Made by a program: the position numbers and the translations under genes
From: Siphonodentalium dalli
Taxonomy: Eukaryota > Mollusca > Scaphopoda > Gadilida > Siphonodentaliidae
DNA length: 64,000 nt
Assembly: GCA_032622095.1 (NCBI GenBank)
Contig: CP136061.1
Coordinates: 17,238,440-17,302,439 of the forward strand
Direction of reading: 5' to 3'
In this document: positions 59,916-64,000 of the stretch, one piece after another
Layout: each line of letters opens with the position of its first letter
Position numbering within the stretch: the stretch's first letter is position 1
Notes under the pieces: generated by a model
What the model was told of the DNA's origin: nothing
Seen by the model: only the letters and a program-made list of their open reading frames with translations
Databases searched by the model: none

Positions 59916-60930
59916 AGCCACATGGCCGTTTCCACTCCAAAACACACCTTATAATATTCACTGTTGAATTATTCCCGGTATCGAAATAAGTCTATAAATA
60001 CCTGAACTACTTTTTTATGAAAATTATATGTGCCAGAAAGACTCATAGAAGTCATAACAAATACAACTTTGAACACGATGAAATGGTCCCAACCAAATAT
60101 TGCAACATTTGTATTCACTGTATTCTGGAATCGGAAACGGAATATTTCATGAATTCCGGAAAAAGTATATTCACGGTGGGGAATCACGTGGTTTTGAGGT
60201 TGGTGTGTACCACGCATTCAAAATGTGCAAGCGCACAAAAACATAATATACGAGGAACAGAAACAAACATAGCAGTTTGACTGTTATGAGCATATGCCGG
60301 TTTATTTTTGAAACAAGTTGATACCTTTTTTGTTCGGAATTACTTAGTGGTTTTCTATAACATTCTGACCAAAGTCGGGGGTGCGTGGAATACACCAGTC
60401 CATACATCTTGGAAAATCCTTCGACTGACAACTTTGGTCAGAATGTTAGAGTAAACAAATGTGAAATTGGACATAAATGAGGTATCAGTTCGTTTGAAAA
60501 ATAGTATAGCATCTGCTTGTAGCTGTCCAAATACTATGTAATATCTTAGTTTATTACCTTTTTTGCACGCTTCTGGTCGAATTTGATCGCCTCGGCCATT
60601 TTGAATGTGTGATACTCATCAACTCGAAAACACGTGATTCCCCACCGTGATGTTGCGTTATCAAAACATGAAACAAGTTATAATACTTCATGCACTGCTT
60701 TATTATTGTTATTATGTAGATATTCTTCCCATGGTCTATAAGTGCAATTTTTACTCGACCGCTGATTAAAAAATTCCAACCGACAAAAGAAACAATCTCA
60801 AATTTAAGAAACAAAACACGTATTTTCAGTGATTTATAGACGAATATGTTCAGAAATCTTCCGCGTATGTATGTTTTTTGAGATACCTCTTACCAAATTA
60901 TAGAGCCATAATTTGGGGTTCGAATGAGTC
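59916..60930. other. Inverted repeats, no gene seen
   Basis: TCACGGTGGGGAATCACGTG at 60172 is inverted at about 60632-60651 with some of its flank (ACGCATTCAAAATG / CATTTTGAATGTG), giving arms of about 55 bp. Between them AACATTCTGACCAAAG and CTTTGGTCAGAATGTT (60359, 60432) form a second, inner pair. Likely a decayed fold-back element. Confidence 0.5.
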
Positions 60931-60934
60931 ATGT

Positions 60935-61320
60935 CCGTTTTAAAGTCATGTGAAACACTCCGGTAGGGTGATCAAATAGAAATGGAGAATAATCTTGATC
61001 AAAGCAGTTATTTTATACGAATATTAATCCAAATTGACAACACACACCGTCATTCTTATATATTAATTAATTAATGCAATGAATCGAGATGGTGAAAACA
61101 TTTGCGTTAGTTTATCGCCGATTGTTGCGTCCCGAATTGAGATGTAAATATTTACAATTGGGCGTAGTTCAGATGATGTTTTCTATTGAGTGGTATGGTC
61201 GATTCATTTAAAATTTTCGGTGACCTTAGTAGAATGATACATTCCCCAGGTTGGCATAGCGTCTGAGTACTAACTTATAAGTTTATCGCACTCGACCAAG
61301 TCCATAATATGTCTTTAAAT
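60935..61320 (-). repeat. Dispersed repeat K, copy 3 (inverted)
   Basis: Reverse-orientation partner of 41640-42010, including GAAACACTCCGGTAGGGTGA, AATTGACAACACACACC and GGGCGTAGTTCAGATGATG. Confidence 0.7.
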
Positions 61321-62430
61321 ACTACATATAAAGATGCTCTATCTCCTCTCAGCAAAACTTACAAAAGAAATGTCCTTGAAACACTTTTTGAAGATTGTAT
61401 TATTATTATTAATATATAAAATAATTTTATATGGATTTTATATGCCTTGGGAACACTTTTTGACTTTGTAGAAATTGGCATCTCAGAGAACAAAAAGGGG
61501 ACTTCCTAATCCAGACACCAAACTTTCCGCCAAAATAAATCCTCTTTACTTCTCTCTTGTTGTCTTATATTAACTATTTTGTGTTTGTACAACATCCCTG
61601 CCTCTCATGAATTATGTCACGTCACCAGAGTAATCGTGATGTGACATGCGCTTAGCATGGCATATAGTCAGCAATCTTCAACTGATGATGGTCTTATCAA
61701 AACATTTTGGCATCTTTTTAACTCATTGGGAGAAATTTTCAAAAATTTAGAAATTCTACCTTTGGCATTAAATAATCTTGTTTTTGTGGGGTACGTTCTA
61801 AAATTATTTTCAAAATTCTAATAAACCGCTCCAGGGTCCAGCTTCCACCTCAAAATTCATGTCATCAGAACGAGGAGCAATTTGTCTGCAAGAAATTGGG
61901 ACCTTGGTCATCATCATATTTAACCTCAAATCTTCTTTAATATGCCTATAGCAGACAACCTCCCCTTTCTTTTGACATCCATAGATTTGTGCACCACCTT
62001 CATTATGTGGGGAAATATATGACGGATAGCTTGTAAGCCATTATTTCTTTCACTCTACAATTGTTAACAAACGGAAAGGCTGTAAGGTCTGTCAGCCAGT
62101 GCTCCATTCTGACTTGTTATTGTCATTCCGGAGGGCTAGGTGTGATTTTCGTTGACCCGGGCAGATGTGTTACCTTGTCAGGCACCCACTTACCTGTATT
62201 GGTTAACCTATAAAATTATGTCACGTCACCAGAGTAATCGAGTGATTACTCTCCTTTAATCCATTTTATAATCATTGTTTCCCATAATATTATGAACGAT
62301 GCTATATACAGCTCTTCCACACAATCACTCATAGTTAGCATGATGGCTTTACAGCACCAGCTATATTCTACATATAAACAGAATGATATTTGTCTGTTAA
62401 TGTGATTGTCAATACGGTACGAGTGCCAGT
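61321..62430. other. No gene seen
   Basis: The phrase ATTATGTCACGTCACCAGAG + TAATCG occurs twice in direct orientation (61612, 62216), about 604 bp apart. Nothing else recognised. Confidence 0.4.
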
Positions 62431-62662
62431 GCGGAAGGATAGAACGAGTCACAGCCCCATTCACACATGTTTAGTTCAGTGCGGAAGGATAAAACGAGTC
62501 ACAGCCCCATTCACACATGTTTAGTTCAGTGCGGAAGGATAGAACGAGTCACAGCCCCATTCACACATGTTTAGTTCAGTGCTTATTAACGAGTCACAGC
62601 CCCATTCACACATGTTTAGTTCAGTGCGGAAGGATAGAACGAGTCACAGCCCCATTCACAGG
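62430..62662. repeat. 50-bp tandem array (S13), about 5 copies
   Basis: Units of GTGCGGAAGGATAGAACGAG + TCACAGCCCCATTCACACAT + GTTTAGTTCA; one copy has the GCGGAAGGATAGA part replaced. Confidence 0.92.
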
Positions 62663-62851
62663 GTTTGTCTTGTCATGTGTGATGGTGCTTTTATTTTATT
62701 GTTCCGGTTTCATGGTCATGGCGAACATCAATTATGTCGCGTGACAATGATGTCGTCCAATTCTACATGGAATCAGAATCAAAACACTGGTAGGAACAAT
62801 GTGATTCCAGGAATAGTCGTGTAATAAACAAAATAATAATGTGTAGCATTT

Positions 62852-63104
62852 TTAACCCTTTGAGTGCCAGGGGCCGATATTATCGGCCCTAAACCTACAC
62901 AATAAGTCTGTTAAAGAATATAATAAAATATATTAAAATTGTAAAAAATTGTAAAAAAATAAAATAAAATAAAAATATTGTTAAGCCAATGCATTCTCTT
63001 ATATATGCGAGGCGACCTATGGTCGACTCGCATATATAAGAGAATGCATTGGCACAGGGTATATGGGTTGATACAAAAATCGGACCTGGCACTCAAAGGG
63101 TTAA
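62852..63104. mobile_element. MITE family B, copy 6, carrying the palindrome module
   Basis: TTAA at 62852-62855 and 63101-63104. AACCCTTTGAGTGCCAGG ... CCTGGCACTCAAAGGG; the palindrome (about 62984-63053) lies near the right end, followed by GGCACAGGGTATATGGG. Inverted relative to copies 2 and 3. Confidence 0.82.
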
Positions 63105-63129
63105 AGCACCTTATCCCATGAGGCCCAAA

Positions 63130-63232
63130 ACTCTTACAGATGACCTTACTGACGACCTTACAGATGACCTTACAGATTACCTTACAGACGACCTTGCTGA
63201 CCTTACAGACGACCTTACAGATGAGGCCTGAT
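63130..63232. repeat. 12-bp tandem repeat (S14)
   Basis: About eight units of GACCTTACAGAT/C with point variants. Confidence 0.9.
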
Positions 63233-63294
63233 AGCTAACTCCATGTAGGGATTATCTCCCTTGATGACTCAATAAGACCACAGCCACTGGTGAC

Positions 63295-63880
63295 ATTTTA
63301 CCCACATTTGGTGGACTTCCGCGATATTAAGATATATAATAACCGAACAGAGCAACATGTGGCCCTTATCAAGCACACAATATTGAACAAAATCTGTGTA
63401 ATTTCGTACCTTAAGTTTGGAAAGTCACACTAAAACCAAAGAACTATATCGCGAAACAGTGTGATTTGGTTCTCCGATTATTTTATCGGCACAAAATTCT
63501 AAAGGCACATGGACGACAACACGCACGGCAAACATCAGTCACACACAAGAGTCTAAACGCACATGGACAACAACACGCACAGCAAATATCAGTCACACAC
63601 AAGAGTCTAAACGCACATGGACGACAACACACATGGCAAACATCAGTCACACACAAGAGTCTAAACGCACATGGACGACAACACGTACGGCAAACATCAG
63701 TCACACGCAAGAGATCTAAGTTACTGCCATTTTGCTGAGTTGCCTGCAAAAATCATCAACAAGACCACCGCTCTAATTCAGTAATTGTCCGTTCTGTCAA
63801 TAAGTTTTTAGTGTGGGAATTGCTCTCAAAGCACATAGGACATTTGACTTTGGGGCGTTCGGTATCGGCATTTTGTCTTG
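63295..63880 (-). repeat. Dispersed repeat I, copy 2, with internal array
   Basis: Reverse-orientation relative of 22010-22440. Within it, 63498-63714 is a 54-bp tandem array (S15) of four units: AAACGCACATGGACGACAAC + ACGCACGGCAAACATCAGTC + ACACACAAGAGTCT. Frames are open on both strands because 54 is a multiple of 3. Confidence 0.75.
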
Positions 63881-63916
63881 TAAAACCTTCGCCTAATATT
63901 GAAAACCAGAAGTCAG

Positions 63917-64000
63917 AAACTTAAAGGGCCCAAGGCTCTCACAGTGGGTAACTCTCACAGAAACTTAAAGGCCACAAGGCTCTCACAGTGGGTAAATCTC
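63917..64000. repeat. 44-bp tandem repeat running off the window
   Basis: AAACTTAAAGGGCCCAAGGC + TCTCACAGTGGGTAACTC occurs twice; the second copy reaches the end of the sequence. Confidence 0.8.

Noticed and set aside
63466-63749. Overlapping 88-90-codon frames with 18-residue repeats
   Set aside because: These follow from the 54-bp array S15 inside a dispersed repeat and are open on both strands.
1-64000. CRISPR array or bacterial operon
   Set aside because: The many tandem arrays lack unique spacers between repeats, and split exons with GT/AG introns show the DNA is eukaryotic.

Overview
The window is eukaryotic, AT-rich and mostly non-coding. It contains one large, split protein-coding gene embedded in a dense mixture of miniature inverted-repeat elements, tandem arrays and decayed dispersed repeats. 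The texture (short consensus repeats with GTCCGTCC runs, 'GAGTTATGGCCC' and 'GCCATCTTGGATTTC' families, many TTAA- and 8-bp-flanked MITEs) resembles marine lophotrochozoan genomes, most likely a bivalve mollusc. That assignment is inference from texture, not from a marker gene.

Gene. On the + strand, 14 coding exons between 26495 and 59280 join in perfect phase into a 763-residue F-box/WD40 protein. It has a disordered, basic and cysteine-cluster N-terminus (about 1-328), a D-domain-like helix region and F-box (about 330-424), and seven WD40 repeats (about 474-760) ending in a stop at 59278. This architecture is that of a substrate receptor of SCF (SKP1-cullin-F-box) ubiquitin ligases of the CDC4/beta-TrCP type. 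I do not assign an orthologue. No second convincing host gene is visible; a decayed non-LTR retrotransposon lies at 25.1-25.7 kb and an unidentified GC-rich ORF block sits inside intron 4 (36.7-39.5 kb).

Layout. 1-26.4 kb: intergenic or upstream sequence with MITEs, a fold-back tRNA-like element, five major tandem arrays (152, 79, about 58, 146 and 19 bp periods) and the LINE relic. 26.5-59.3 kb: the gene, whose introns hold arrays of 69, 38, 24, 117, about 24, 36 and about 37 bp periods, several nested transposons and relics of the gene's own exon edges. 59.3-64 kb: downstream repeats and small arrays.

Most notable patterns: (1) splice-junction segments of several exons of this gene are tandemly copied into the adjoining introns; (2) a 67-bp near-perfect palindrome plus spacer is shared by three MITE families with different ends; (3) a hairpin-like core occurs both in MITEs and as the unit of two satellite arrays; (4) several cleanly readable nested insertions with intact target-site duplications; (5) one palindrome apex replaced by 20 bp matching a sequence about 250 bp away; (6) a 54-bp segment single-copy in one dispersed repeat and four-fold in its relative, i.e. 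a minisatellite apparently caught forming.
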